The notes beneath the pieces are model-generated. The model searched no databases. It was given only the letters and a program-made list of their open reading frames with translations, and was not told where the DNA came from. Source: Pseudomonas sp. UBA4194 (GTDB taxonomy: Bacteria > Pseudomonadota > Gammaproteobacteria > Pseudomonadales > Pseudomonadaceae). From it: DNA of 11,537 nucleotides. Of this stretch, positions 1 to 8,642 are shown in pieces. The position numbers and the translations under genes are program-made. Where the stretch lies: contig NZ_DFUE01000079.1 of the NCBI RefSeq assembly GCF_002379585.1, forward strand, positions 1 through 11,537. The letters are read 5' to 3'. Within the stretch, counting starts at the first letter, position 1. Every line of letters begins with the position of its first letter.

Positions 1-3000
1 AGCGCAAGCGCGGCAAGCTGCATGAACTCAATCAATTGCTGCGCGGTGCCACCGATACCAGTTTTGGCGATCCTTCCCAGGTGCCTGCCGACGTCCGTTT
101 CGTGATTACTTTGGACGCCGACACCCGCCTGCCCAGAGACGCCGCCCAGCGCTTGGTCGGCAAGCTCGCGCATCCACTCAACCGGCCACGGATGAGCACG
201 GACGGGCGCCGCGTGGTCACCGGCTACGGCATCCGGCAACCGCGGGTCACCCCTTCGCTGCCGCTGGATGGCCAAGGCTCACTGTACCAACGGCTGTGCT
301 CCAGCCCCGGCGGGATGGACCCGTATGTGGCGGCCGCCTCGGACGTCTATCAAGACCTGTTCGGCGAAGGTTCGTACACCGGCAAGGGCATTTACGATGT
401 GGATGCCTTCGAAGCAGCGCTGCAGGGCCGGGTCGCCGACGACAGCATGCTCAGCCACGACCTGTTCGAAGGCATCTATGCCCGCGCCGGACTGGTCAGC
501 GAGATCGTGGTGGTGGAAAGCTTTCCACCGCGCTTCGACGTCGATGCGCGCCGCCAGCACCGTTGGACGCGCGGTGATTGGCAGCTGCTGCCCAGCCTGC
601 TCAAAGGCGACCTGCCGGCACTGGGGCAGTGGAAGGTCTTCGACAATCTGCGCCGCTCGCTGGTAGCCCCGGCGACCTTTGCCGCACTGTTGCTGAGCTG
701 GTTGCTGCCACTGCCGCTGGCGTTGCTGACCACCGCGGCGCTGTTGACCTGCAATGCCGTGCCGGTGTTCTTGCCGACGCTGCTTGGGCTCATTTCCCGG
801 CGCACCAATGTGCGTTGGGCCAGCCATGGGCAGAAGCTCAGGGCAGCCCTGCGCCTGGCCAGCGTGCAATTTGCGCTGAATCTGGCTCTGCTGGCGGATC
901 AAAGCTGGCGCATGCTCGATGCCATCGGTCGAACGCTTTACCGGATCGGCATCAGCCGACGCCACCTGCTGGAATGGACCACTGCGGCGCAAACCGGTAG
1001 CTCACCGACCCCGACCCTGAGCCAAAGCTACCGGCGCATGTTGCCCGGTTGCCTGCTGGCCGTCGGCGGCTGCGCGGGTGTATCGATCGTGTCGCCCGCT
1101 GCGTGGCCTCTGGCCTTGCCTGCACTGCTCCTATGGCTGAGCGCACCTGCCATCGCCTTCTTCAGCAGCCGTCCGGATCATGCCGAAGCGAAGCCGTTGA
1201 CCGTGCAGCAGGCCAGTGAACTACGCCTGGTGGCCCGTCGCACCTGGCGCTACTTCGAAACCTTCGTCACCGCGCTGGAAAATCATCTGCCGCCCGACAA
1301 CTATCAGGAAGATCCCAAACCTGTCATCGCCCACCGCACCTCCCCTACCAACATGGGCCTGTATCTGCTGGCCGCCGTCAGTGCACGGGACTTCGGCTGG
1401 CTCGCCACCTTGCCCGTGGTCATCCGACTGGAACGCACCCTGGGCGTGATGGAGCAGTTGCCACGCTTTCGCGGGCATCTGTTCAACTGGTATGACACCC
1501 GCGATCTGCGTCCGCTTCAGCCCAGTTACGTCTCGGCAGTGGACAGCGGCAATCTCGCGGGCCATCTGATTGCCCTGGCCAACGCCTGCGAGCAATGGGC
1601 TCGCGAACCATCGCCCAACCCCTCCCCCGGACTGCTCGATACCTTGCAGTTGGCGATGCAGGAATGCGGCCGGCTGCCGGCGTTGCTCCGACTGCAAAGC
1701 TGCCTGAGCAAGGCCGGACCGTTCGGCACACTGGCCGATGAGCTCACCCAGTTGTTACGCGAACTGCATGGCGAGCAACCCCAGGCCTATTGGCTGTCGG
1801 CGTTCAGGCTGGCGCTGGCCGAACACCTGCAACAGCCCCCTGCCGACCTGTCGGTGCGCTTGCAGCGCCTGGCCCAGCAATCTCGTGCCATGGCCATGGC
1901 CATGGACTTCGCCTTTCTGATGAACGCCGAACGTGGACTGCTGGCCATCGGTTATCGAGTCAACGACCATCAGCTGGACAGCAACTGCTACGACCTGCTG
2001 GCTTCGGAAGCACGCCTGTCCAGCCTGTTCGCCATCGCCAAGGGCGATGTGCGCAGCCGTCACTGGTCACGCCTGGGACGCACGGCGACACCCATGGGCA
2101 ACGGCTCGGCGCTGATTTCGTGGTCGGGCTCGATGTTCGAGTACCTGATGCCCTCATTGGTGATGCGCGCGCCGGCTACCAGCCTGCTGGCGCAGACCCA
2201 CCGCCTGGTCGTGGAGCGTCAGCAGGCCTACGGCAGCGCGCTGGACATCCCCTGGGGCATTTCCGAGTCAGCCTATAACGCTCGCGACATTGAATTCACC
2301 TACCAGTATTCCAACTTCGGCGTACCGGGGCTGGGGCTCAAGCGCGGTTTGGCGGACGATCGCGTGATAGCGCCCTACGCCACCGCTTTGGCGGCCATGG
2401 TCGACGGCCCGGGGGCCTGTGCCAACCTGGCGACCCTGAGCGGCCTGGGCGTCATGGGCCAATACGGTTATTACGAAGCGGTGGATTTCACCGCCAGCCG
2501 ACTGCCCGAAGGCGCAGGCTTTGCCATCGTGCGCAACTACATGGCGCACCACCAGGGCATGAGCATCGTCGCCATCGCCAACGTGATCCTGGGCGGGCTG
2601 ATGCGCGAGCGTTTTCACCGCGAACCGATGATCCAGGCCTGCGAGTTGCTGTTACAGGAGCGCACGCCCGCCGACGTGATCGTGGCCCCGCCGCGAGCCG
2701 AGAATGCCTACCGGTCTGCCGCCAATGTGCTCGAAGGCAGGGGGTCACGGCACCTGCAAGGTCAGGCAGTGGCAGCGCCGGTCTGCCATGTACTCTCCAA
2801 TGGCCGCTATTCGGTGATGCTTACCGGCGCGGGCACGGGCTACAGTCGCTGGCGCGACCTGGCCGTGACGCGTTGGCGTGAGGATCCGGTTCTGGACCCG
2901 TGGGGGTCGTTCGTATTCGTCCAGGATCTGGACAGCGGCGACACCTGGTCTGCCGCCGGCGGCATTGCGCAAGGTCGATACGGCGATGTGACCTTCGCCG

Positions 3001-6000
3001 AGGACCATGCCCAGTTCGTTCACCACCACGGCACGCTGGGTAGCACCATGACGGTGCTGGTATCAGGCGAGGACGACAGCGAGGTCCGCCATGTGACCCT
3101 GGCCAATGACGGCGCCCAACCGCGACGGATCGCGCTGACGTCCTACAGCGAACTGGTGCTGACCAGTGCTGCGGCCGATACTGCCCATCCGGCGTTCGCC
3201 AAGCTGTTCGTGGTGACCGAATACTGGCCGGAATACAGCGCCCTGGTGGCCACTCGCAGACCGCGGGCTGCGGGCGAACCGATTATCTGGGCGGCCCATT
3301 TCGCGGTGTCCGAGGCAGAAATGGACGGCCCTGTGCAGTACGAAAGCGATCGTGCCCGATTCCTCGGTCGCAACCGTGAGCTGCGCGATGCTCTGGCCCT
3401 GCAGGCCGGCACCCCGTTGTCCAATACCGTCGGCACCGTACTGGACCCGATCTTTGCCCTGCGCCACAGCTTTCTCGTTGCTGCAGGAGCAACCCTGGAC
3501 GTCGCCTTCTGGACGGTGGTGGCCGACAGTCGCGAGGGCCTGCAGGGGCTCATCGACAAGCATCACGAGCACAGCGCATTCGAACGCGCCAGAACCCTGG
3601 CCTGGACCCAGGCTCAGGTGCAACTGCGGCACCTGTCCATCGAAGCCGACGAAGCGGCGGACTTCCAGAGCCTGAGTGGCGCGCTGTTGTATGCCGACCC
3701 GATCTGGCGCGCCAGCCCCATGAATATCCTGCGGGGCACTACCTGCCAGGCGGGCCTGTGGCCCATGGGCATCTCCGGCGACCTGCCGATCGTGCTGTTG
3801 CAGATCGATGACAGCGAGGACCTGGCCCAGGTGCGCGAGCTGCTGCTGGCCCATGAATACTGGCGGATGAAGCGCCTGAGCGTGGATCTGGTGATCCTCA
3901 ACGAGCGCGGCGCCAGCTATCAGCAAGACCTGCAAGTGGCGGTAGAGACCGCTGTGCGCAGCAGCCAAGCTCGCCCTGGACCGTCCCTCGAGCTAAGCAA
4001 TGGTGGCGTCTACACGCTGCGCGCCGACCTGCTGCAAGGGGATGCCAGAGCCCTTCTGCTGGCGGTAGCACGGATTGTCCTGCGCGCTCGGGTCGGAAGT
4101 TTGCGCGAGCAGATCCTCGCGCGTCCGGCTGCACACGCCCTGCAACCGCAGCAGCGGTGGGCACCGCCGGCGCAAGTGACCGCCCCGCAAACCGATAGTG
4201 CGCGTATGGAACTTGAGTTCTTCAATGGCCTGGGGGGCTTTGCCAAAAACGGCCGTGAGTACGTTACCGTGCTCGAGAACGGCGCCCGCACCCCCGCACC
4301 GTGGATCAACGTGGTGGCCAACGCCAATTTCGGCTTCCAGGTGGCCGCCGATGGCAGCGGCTACACCTGGGCCTCCAACAGTCGCGAGAACCAGCTGACG
4401 CCCTGGAGCAACGATCCGGTGGCGGACCGCTCGGGCGAGGCCATCTACGTGCGAGACAACACCAACGGCGTGGTCAGCGGGCCGTGCGCCTGGCCCCTAC
4501 GCGATGCTGGCCGGTACATCGCCCGGCACGGCTTTGGCTACAGCCGTTTCGAGCACACCGCCAACGACATTGCCATGAGCCTGTTGCAGTACGTCCCCCT
4601 GCACGACCCACTGAAAATCTCCCGCCTGACCCTGCACAACCTCAGCGACAAGCCCCGCCAATTCAGTGTATTCACCTATGTGGAATGGGTACTGGGAACA
4701 TCACGCGCCGCAACTGCCGCGCACCTGACGGGCGAGGTGGACGCGCGCACCGGCGCGCTGCTCGCGCGCAACCCCTGGGCCATGGGATTTCCGGGCCGGG
4801 TAGCGTTTTCCGATCTGGCCAGCGGAATCGGTCATTGGTCCAGTGACCGCCTGGAGTTCATCGGCCGCCATGGGAGTCTGGCGGCGCCCGCCGCCCTGGC
4901 GGTCGATCGACCTTTGAGCGGCAGCGGCAGCGCGGGCACCGACCCTTGCGCCGCGCAACAACACAACCTGCTGCTGGCTCCCGGACAAAGCATCGAGCTG
5001 ATGTGGCTGGTAGGCCAGGCGGCCTCGCTGGAGGGTGCGCAGCGCATGATCATGCAATACCGCCACGCCCCGCGGGACGCGGTCCTGGACATGGTGCGAC
5101 ACGACTGGCACAGCAAACTGGGCGCCGTTCAGGTGAAGACCCCGGATCGGGCGCTGGACATCATGCTCAACGGCTGGCTGCTCTATCAGACACTGGCGTG
5201 CCGCCTGTGGGCTCGCGCTGCGTTCTATCAGGCCAGCGGCGCCTATGGCCTGCGCGATCAACTGCAGGACGGCCTGGCCTTGAGTTTCGCTGCGCCCCAA
5301 CTCAACCGCGAGCACCTGTTGCGCGCCGCCGCCCGGCAATTCCCCGAGGGCGATCTGCAACATTGGTGGTTACCGCACTCCGGCCAGGGCGTGCGTACCC
5401 GCATCAGCGACGATCGCGCCTGGCTGGTCTATTGCACGGCCATGTACGTCAGTACCAGCGGTGATGTGGCTGTGCTGGATGAATCGGTGGACTTCCTTCA
5501 GGGCCCGCCGTTGAAGCCGGACGAGACCGATCACTTCTTTACGCCTGGCCCCTCTGAAACGTCCGCGACCTTGTATGAACATTGCGTCAGGGCTCTGGAG
5601 CAGAGCCTGGAGCAGCTGGGCGACCTGGGTCTGCCGTTGATCGGCAGCGGCGACTGGAACGACGGCATGAATCGGGTGGGCGAACAGGGCCGCGGCCAAA
5701 GCGTATGGCTGGGGTGGCTGTTGCTCGATACCCTGGAGCGCTTCATTCCGCTAGCCTGGCATCGTGACCTGGCCACAGCCGAACGTTGGCAGGCTGGATA
5801 CCTGAAACTGCAAGCCGCGATGGAAGCCCATGCCTGGGACGGGCAATGGTATCGCCGCGCGACATTCGACGACGGCACCTGGCTGGGCACGGCCGGGAAC
5901 GCCGAATGCCGAATCGATTCCATCGCCCAGAGCTGGGCGGTACTTAGCGGCGCGGCACGACCTGAACGTGCGCAACAGGCAATGACTTCACTGGGCGAAC

Positions 6001-6635
6001 ACCTGGTGCGTGATCATGACCGGCTGGCCCTGTTGTTCACGCCGCCCTTCGCTCATTCCAGTCCCGATCCGGGGTACCTGATGGCTTATCCGCCAGGGTT
6101 GCGCGAAAACGGCGGGCAGTACAGCCATGCCGCCATGTGGGCCGTGCTCGCCTACGCTCGACTGCAAAGGGGCAATGAGGCCCTGGCACTGTTCAACCTG
6201 CTCAATCCGATCAACCACGGACTCACACCCAAGGCCGTGCAGCGCTACAAGGTGGAACCCTATGTGATTGCCGCCGATATCTACTCCCAGGCGCCCCACG
6301 TAGGTCGTGGCGGCTGGACCTGGTACACCGGTTCCGCGAGCTGGATGTACCGCGCAGGCCTGGAGGGCATTCTGGGGCTGCGGCGCGAGGGCGCCTGGTT
6401 GTACCTCAAACCGGGTATGGCGACGCATTGGGCCGGGTATGAGGTCGAGGTGAACGTGCTGGGCACGAAGCTGCGGATCAAGGTGCAGCGGCAGGGGGAT
6501 GGCGATGGGACGTGCCATGCTGTGCTGGATGGGCGCGTGGTGGACAGTCATGGGGGGGAATTCAGGTTACCTCTCGATGGTGTGGATCATGAGGCTGTGG
6601 TGGTCATGGTCCCCTCACCCCAGCCCTCTCCCTGA
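1..6635 (+). CDS. ndvB: Cyclic beta-1,2-glucan synthase, 5'-truncated by the window edge
   Basis: Inner-membrane enzyme that makes cyclic beta-1,2-glucan from UDP-glucose and delivers it towards the periplasm. The frame is open from the first complete codon (base 3; numbering from there), so the true start lies upstream; family members have about 2,800 residues and 2,210 are present. Seen in order: the end of a GT84 glucosyltransferase domain with DAD (38-40), a DDSMLSHDLFEG acidic motif (146-157) and QHRW (185-188); hydrophobic membrane segments at about 220-265, 287-300 and 348-390; a glycoamylase-like/GH189-type cyclisation domain (about 410-900) with NWYDTR (495) and WGISES (751); a first beta-sandwich (about 900-1170); then a GH94 phosphorylase-like part with its sandwich from about 1402, GDWNDGMN (1883-1890, predicted general acid) and ENGGQYSH before the C-terminus. 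All key motifs look intact. It is not the shorter glucan synthase called NdvB in P. aeruginosa. Family assignment is firm; domain limits are estimates. Confidence 0.95.
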   Translation, partial: RKRGKLHELNQLLRGATDTSFGDPSQVPADVRFVITLDADTRLPRDAAQRLVGKLAHPLNRPRMSTDGRRVVTGYGIRQPRVTPSLPLDGQGSLYQRLCSSPGGMDPYVAAASDVYQDLFGEGSYTGKGIYDVDAFEAALQGRVADDSMLSHDLFEGIYARAGLVSEIVVVESFPPRFDVDARRQHRWTRGDWQLLPSLLKGDLPALGQWKVFDNLRRSLVAPATFAALLLSWLLPLPLALLTTAALLTCNAVPVFLPTLLGLISRRTNVRWASHGQKLRAALRLASVQFALNLALLADQSWRMLDAIGRTLYRIGISRRHLLEWTTAAQTGSSPTPTLSQSYRRMLPGCLLAVGGCAGVSIVSPAAWPLALPALLLWLSAPAIAFFSSRPDHAEAKPLTVQQASELRLVARRTWRYFETFVTALENHLPPDNYQEDPKPVIAHRTSPTNMGLYLLAAVSARDFGWLATLPVVIRLERTLGVMEQLPRFRGHLFNWYDTRDLRPLQPSYVSAVDSGNLAGHLIALANACEQWAREPSPNPSPGLLDTLQLAMQECGRLPALLRLQSCLSKAGPFGTLADELTQLLRELHGEQPQAYWLSAFRLALAEHLQQPPADLSVRLQRLAQQSRAMAMAMDFAFLMNAERGLLAIGYRVNDHQLDSNCYDLLASEARLSSLFAIAKGDVRSRHWSRLGRTATPMGNGSALISWSGSMFEYLMPSLVMRAPATSLLAQTHRLVVERQQAYGSALDIPWGISESAYNARDIEFTYQYSNFGVPGLGLKRGLADDRVIAPYATALAAMVDGPGACANLATLSGLGVMGQYGYYEAVDFTASRLPEGAGFAIVRNYMAHHQGMSIVAIANVILGGLMRERFHREPMIQACELLLQERTPADVIVAPPRAENAYRSAANVLEGRGSRHLQGQAVAAPVCHVLSNGRYSVMLTGAGTGYSRWRDLAVTRWREDPVLDPWGSFVFVQDLDSGDTWSAAGGIAQGRYGDVTFAEDHAQFVHHHGTLGSTMTVLVSGEDDSEVRHVTLANDGAQPRRIALTSYSELVLTSAAADTAHPAFAKLFVVTEYWPEYSALVATRRPRAAGEPIIWAAHFAVSEAEMDGPVQYESDRARFLGRNRELRDALALQAGTPLSNTVGTVLDPIFALRHSFLVAAGATLDVAFWTVVADSREGLQGLIDKHHEHSAFERARTLAWTQAQVQLRHLSIEADEAADFQSLSGALLYADPIWRASPMNILRGTTCQAGLWPMGISGDLPIVLLQIDDSEDLAQVRELLLAHEYWRMKRLSVDLVILNERGASYQQDLQVAVETAVRSSQARPGPSLELSNGGVYTLRADLLQGDARALLLAVARIVLRARVGSLREQILARPAAHALQPQQRWAPPAQVTAPQTDSARMELEFFNGLGGFAKNGREYVTVLENGARTPAPWINVVANANFGFQVAADGSGYTWASNSRENQLTPWSNDPVADRSGEAIYVRDNTNGVVSGPCAWPLRDAGRYIARHGFGYSRFEHTANDIAMSLLQYVPLHDPLKISRLTLHNLSDKPRQFSVFTYVEWVLGTSRAATAAHLTGEVDARTGALLARNPWAMGFPGRVAFSDLASGIGHWSSDRLEFIGRHGSLAAPAALAVDRPLSGSGSAGTDPCAAQQHNLLLAPGQSIELMWLVGQAASLEGAQRMIMQYRHAPRDAVLDMVRHDWHSKLGAVQVKTPDRALDIMLNGWLLYQTLACRLWARAAFYQASGAYGLRDQLQDGLALSFAAPQLNREHLLRAAARQFPEGDLQHWWLPHSGQGVRTRISDDRAWLVYCTAMYVSTSGDVAVLDESVDFLQGPPLKPDETDHFFTPGPSETSATLYEHCVRALEQSLEQLGDLGLPLIGSGDWNDGMNRVGEQGRGQSVWLGWLLLDTLERFIPLAWHRDLATAERWQAGYLKLQAAMEAHAWDGQWYRRATFDDGTWLGTAGNAECRIDSIAQSWAVLSGAARPERAQQAMTSLGEHLVRDHDRLALLFTPPFAHSSPDPGYLMAYPPGLRENGGQYSHAAMWAVLAYARLQRGNEALALFNLLNPINHGLTPKAVQRYKVEPYVIAADIYSQAPHVGRGGWTWYTGSASWMYRAGLEGILGLRREGAWLYLKPGMATHWAGYEVEVNVLGTKLRIKVQRQGDGDGTCHAVLDGRVVDSHGGEFRLPLDGVDHEAVVVMVPSPQPSP
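1887..1904 (+). repeat. Three tandem GCCATG hexamers inside ndvB
   Basis: Three exact in-frame copies of GCCATG encode Ala-Met three times at residues 629-634, just before a conserved-looking MDF segment of the cyclisation domain. Gain or loss of one unit would add or remove two residues without a frameshift. Three copies is short for a truly unstable repeat. Confidence 0.6.
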
Positions 6636-6648
6636 GGGACAGGGGCTG
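6610..6648 (+). repeat. Palindromic dispersed-repeat-like element overlapping the ndvB stop
   Basis: A C-rich then G-rich palindrome resembling the CCCTCACCCCAGCCCTCTCCC-type intergenic repeat common in Pseudomonas and other gammaproteobacteria. The core stem pairs 6624-6632 with 6636-6644, with one C-C mismatch, and the three-base loop TGA (6633-6635) is the ndvB stop codon. The stem can be extended by CAG (6621-6623) pairing with CTG (6646-6648) if one G is bulged. The repeat therefore encodes the last ndvB residues, PSPQPSP. A small hairpin, CTGTT/AACAG (6646-6658), follows. There is no U-run directly after the stem, so it is not a classic intrinsic terminator, though it may protect or end the 3' end of the message. 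Repeat-family membership is from memory. Confidence 0.6.
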
Positions 6649-6666
6649 TTCGCAACAGGACGTTCC

Positions 6667-6692
6667 TGCGGCAACATTTTTCATTTGCCGCA
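6667..6692. promoter_or_regulatory. Inverted repeat, candidate operator of the lactonase gene
   Basis: A perfect 8-bp inverted repeat: TGCGGCAA at 6667-6674 and TTGCCGCA at 6685-6692, separated by a 10-base AT-rich spacer. Its centre lies about 68 bases before the lactonase start codon, and its right half coincides with a candidate -35 hexamer. That geometry suits a dimeric repressor. No T-run follows it, so it is less likely to be a terminator. I do not recognise the cognate regulator. Confidence 0.45.
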
Positions 6693-6714
6693 ACCCCCTA
6701 CGCAGTCATAGGAT
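6685..6714 (+). promoter_or_regulatory. Candidate sigma-70 promoter of the lactonase gene
   Basis: TTGCCG (6685-6690) and TAGGAT (6709-6714), 18 bases apart, each match 4 of 6 consensus positions. Transcription would start near 6721 and give a leader of about 27 bases that opens with the CA motif and ribosome binding site. Promoter calls by eye in GC-rich DNA are uncertain; the position fits the gene well. Confidence 0.35.
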
Positions 6715-6724
6715 GACCGATCAC

Positions 6725-6741
6725 AACAACAACTCAAAGGA
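6725..6741 (+). promoter_or_regulatory. Hfq/Crc-type CA motif next to the ribosome binding site
   Basis: AACAACAA at 6725-6732 matches the AANAANAA catabolite activity motif that Hfq with Crc binds on Pseudomonas mRNAs. The Shine-Dalgarno sequence AAAGGA (6736-6741) begins three bases later and lies six bases before the ATG at 6748. Occupancy at this place would be expected to block translation while preferred carbon sources are present. The motif match is exact; the regulation is inferred. Confidence 0.5.
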
Positions 6742-6747
6742 CTGCAC

Positions 6748-7881
6748 ATGTACAAACCTCTGCTGCTCGCCGCCGCCATTGCCGGCTCCGCTGCTGGCAC
6801 CGCCCAGGCCGCCACGTTCGCCTACATTTCCAGCCCTGTCGATGGGTTGATTTCCCAGTACAGCCTCGACGAAAACAACGGTGCCCTGAAGCTGGTCAAT
6901 CAGACCAAGGCCGGTGATCAGGTCAACCCCCTGGCCCTGAGCCCGGACGGCAAGACCTTGTACGCGGCGTTACGGGTCAAACCCTTTCGCGTGGTGGCCT
7001 ACGACATCGACCCACGCAGCGGTGAACTGAAACAAGCCAGTGAAGCACCGTTGGCCGAGAGCTTCGCCTATCTGTCCACCGACCGCACCGGCAAACTGCT
7101 GATGGGCGCTTCCTACGGCGGTAACCTGATCAGCGTCCAGCCCATCGACGCCGATCACCGGCCGAGCGCGGATATCAAACGCTATCCTACCGGCCCCTAC
7201 GCCCACTCGGTGCGCAGCGACCCCAGCAACCGCTTCGTCTACGCCGGCAACCTAGGCGTCGACCAGGTGTTGCAGTTCAAGCTAGACCCCAACAGCGGCG
7301 CGCTGGAACCGATTGGCAGCGGTCATGTATCCGTCGCGGCGAAGACCGGGCCACGACACATTGCCTTCGCGCCTGGCGGCAAGTTCATTTACGTGGTGGG
7401 CGAACTGAGCGGCACCGTACACAGCTTTGCCATCGACCCGCAGACCGGTGCGCTGACCCCCGTGGCCGAAGCCAGCGGCATCACTCCGGAGATGAAACTG
7501 GTGCACGGCGAGATCCGCAATGCCGGCAACAACGACCTCAAGGACGACCCCACCCCACGTATCTGGGCAGCAGACCTGCGGGTATCCCCGGATGGCAAGC
7601 TGATCTACATCACCGAACGTACCACCAGCTCGGTGTCGGCCTTCAGCACCGACCCGGCAACCGGCGAGCTGAAATACCTGGGCAATTACCCGGTGCAGGA
7701 AAAGCAGCCACGCAATATCGCCTTCTCGCCGAACGGACGCTGGCTGCTGGTCACGGGCGAAAAAAGCGCCAAGGTCGGCAGCTACTCGGTGGGTGTGAAC
7801 GGGGCACTGCAGCGCATCGGTGAGGCGCCATCAGGTGACGGCGCTCTGTGGATCGAGGTTCTGACGCTGCCAGGCGCCTAA
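6748..7881 (+). CDS. Exported beta-propeller lactonase (YbhE/Pgl-like family)
   Basis: A 377-residue member of the seven-bladed propeller lactonase family typified by E. coli YbhE 6-phosphogluconolactonase (about 330 residues). Repeating blade signatures of the type SPDGK/NRF-(I/V)Y followed by DP-x-(S/T)-G-x-L recur through the protein, with examples near residues 67-75, 155-190, 207-235, 278-305 and 325-335. Unlike YbhE, it starts with a clear Sec signal peptide: K3, a hydrophobic run to about residue 18, and an AQA|A cleavage site after residue 21. The product should therefore be periplasmic. A phosphorylated sugar lactone is then an unlikely substrate; glucono-1,5-lactone made by periplasmic glucose dehydrogenase is a reasonable guess. 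ATG start with AAAGGA six bases upstream. It has its own candidate promoter, so it need not depend on ndvB. The 3' end overlaps tam by four bases, convergently. Fold is confident; substrate is unknown. Confidence 0.88.
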   Translation: MYKPLLLAAAIAGSAAGTAQAATFAYISSPVDGLISQYSLDENNGALKLVNQTKAGDQVNPLALSPDGKTLYAALRVKPFRVVAYDIDPRSGELKQASEAPLAESFAYLSTDRTGKLLMGASYGGNLISVQPIDADHRPSADIKRYPTGPYAHSVRSDPSNRFVYAGNLGVDQVLQFKLDPNSGALEPIGSGHVSVAAKTGPRHIAFAPGGKFIYVVGELSGTVHSFAIDPQTGALTPVAEASGITPEMKLVHGEIRNAGNNDLKDDPTPRIWAADLRVSPDGKLIYITERTTSSVSAFSTDPATGELKYLGNYPVQEKQPRNIAFSPNGRWLLVTGEKSAKVGSYSVGVNGALQRIGEAPSGDGALWIEVLTLPGA

Positions 7882-8642
7882 CGACTGGCGACGATGAACA
7901 GGCGGGGGAATGGGAGCAGGACGCTGCCATCGGCCGACGGCGGATAGGCGTCGGTCACCGCCAGCAGATACTGATCGAGGAATGCCTGTTTCTCCGTCTC
8001 GTCCAACGGATCGAGAAACGGGCGCAACGCCGAACCCTTGAACCATTCCACCACGGCCTGAGCGCCGCCCTCCAGGACGTGGTAATAGGTGGTGCGCCAC
8101 ACATCGACCTTGATGCAGTGGGGTTTGAGCAGATCGTAGTAGCGCTCCACGCTATGGCGGGGGTTGTGGGCGATGTGCGCGACCTTGCTGGCCCACGGAC
8201 CATTCCCCGCCACGGCACGCGCCAGCCGATGGGCGGGTTCGTCGAGGTTATCCGGGGTCTGGATTGCCAGGCTGCCGCCGATGTTCAAGCGGCTCACCAA
8301 TGACGGATACAGCACCTCGTGGTCTGGCAACCATTGCAGTGAAGCATTGGCCAGGATGACGTCGTATTGCCCAGAGGGTTGCCAGGCGCCGATGTCGGCG
8401 AGCTCGAAGCTCAATGCCGGCAGGCGCTGACGGGCGGATTCGAGCATATCCTCGGAGCTGTCCAGCCCGGTCACCACTGCATCTGGGTAACGTTGGGCGA
8501 GTATTTCGGTGGAGTTGCCCGGGCCACAGCCCAGGTCGACAGCCTGATGCACAGGGTGATCGGGAATGGCGGCGACGAGGTCGCGAACCGGGCGGGTGCG
8601 TTCGTTTTCGAAGGCGGAATATTGTTTGGCCGACCAAGTCAT
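7878..8642 (-). CDS. tam: Trans-aconitate 2-methyltransferase
   Basis: A 254-residue cytoplasmic class I SAM-dependent methyltransferase, close in length to E. coli Tam (252). It methylates trans-aconitate, a spontaneous isomer of cis-aconitate that inhibits aconitase, to its monomethyl ester. Visible features: SAM-binding motif I VDLGCGPGNST (35-45), acidic residue D61 at the end of strand 2 (GLDSS), ADI (82-84), and ANASLQWLPDH (98-108), a Tam-specific stretch. WRTTYYH and the C-terminal FPRLFIVASR also match the E. coli protein as I recall it. ATG start, with AAAAGGA (8650-8656) seven bases upstream. The gene follows the 63-codon gene on the same strand after 98 bases that include a palindrome. 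Its TAG stop (7878-7880) interlocks with the TAA of the convergent lactonase gene, so any tam terminator must lie inside the lactonase coding sequence. Confidence 0.93.
   Translation of the reverse strand: MTWSAKQYSAFENERTRPVRDLVAAIPDHPVHQAVDLGCGPGNSTEILAQRYPDAVVTGLDSSEDMLESARQRLPALSFELADIGAWQPSGQYDVILANASLQWLPDHEVLYPSLVSRLNIGGSLAIQTPDNLDEPAHRLARAVAGNGPWASKVAHIAHNPRHSVERYYDLLKPHCIKVDVWRTTYYHVLEGGAQAVVEWFKGSALRPFLDPLDETEKQAFLDQYLLAVTDAYPPSADGSVLLPFPRLFIVASR

Noticed and set aside
3063..3968. A 301-codon open frame antisense to the glucan synthase
   Set aside because: Long antisense frames are common opposite GC-rich genes with strong codon bias. The translation is His/Gln/Ala-rich, matches no family, and the sense strand has a clearly conserved protein.
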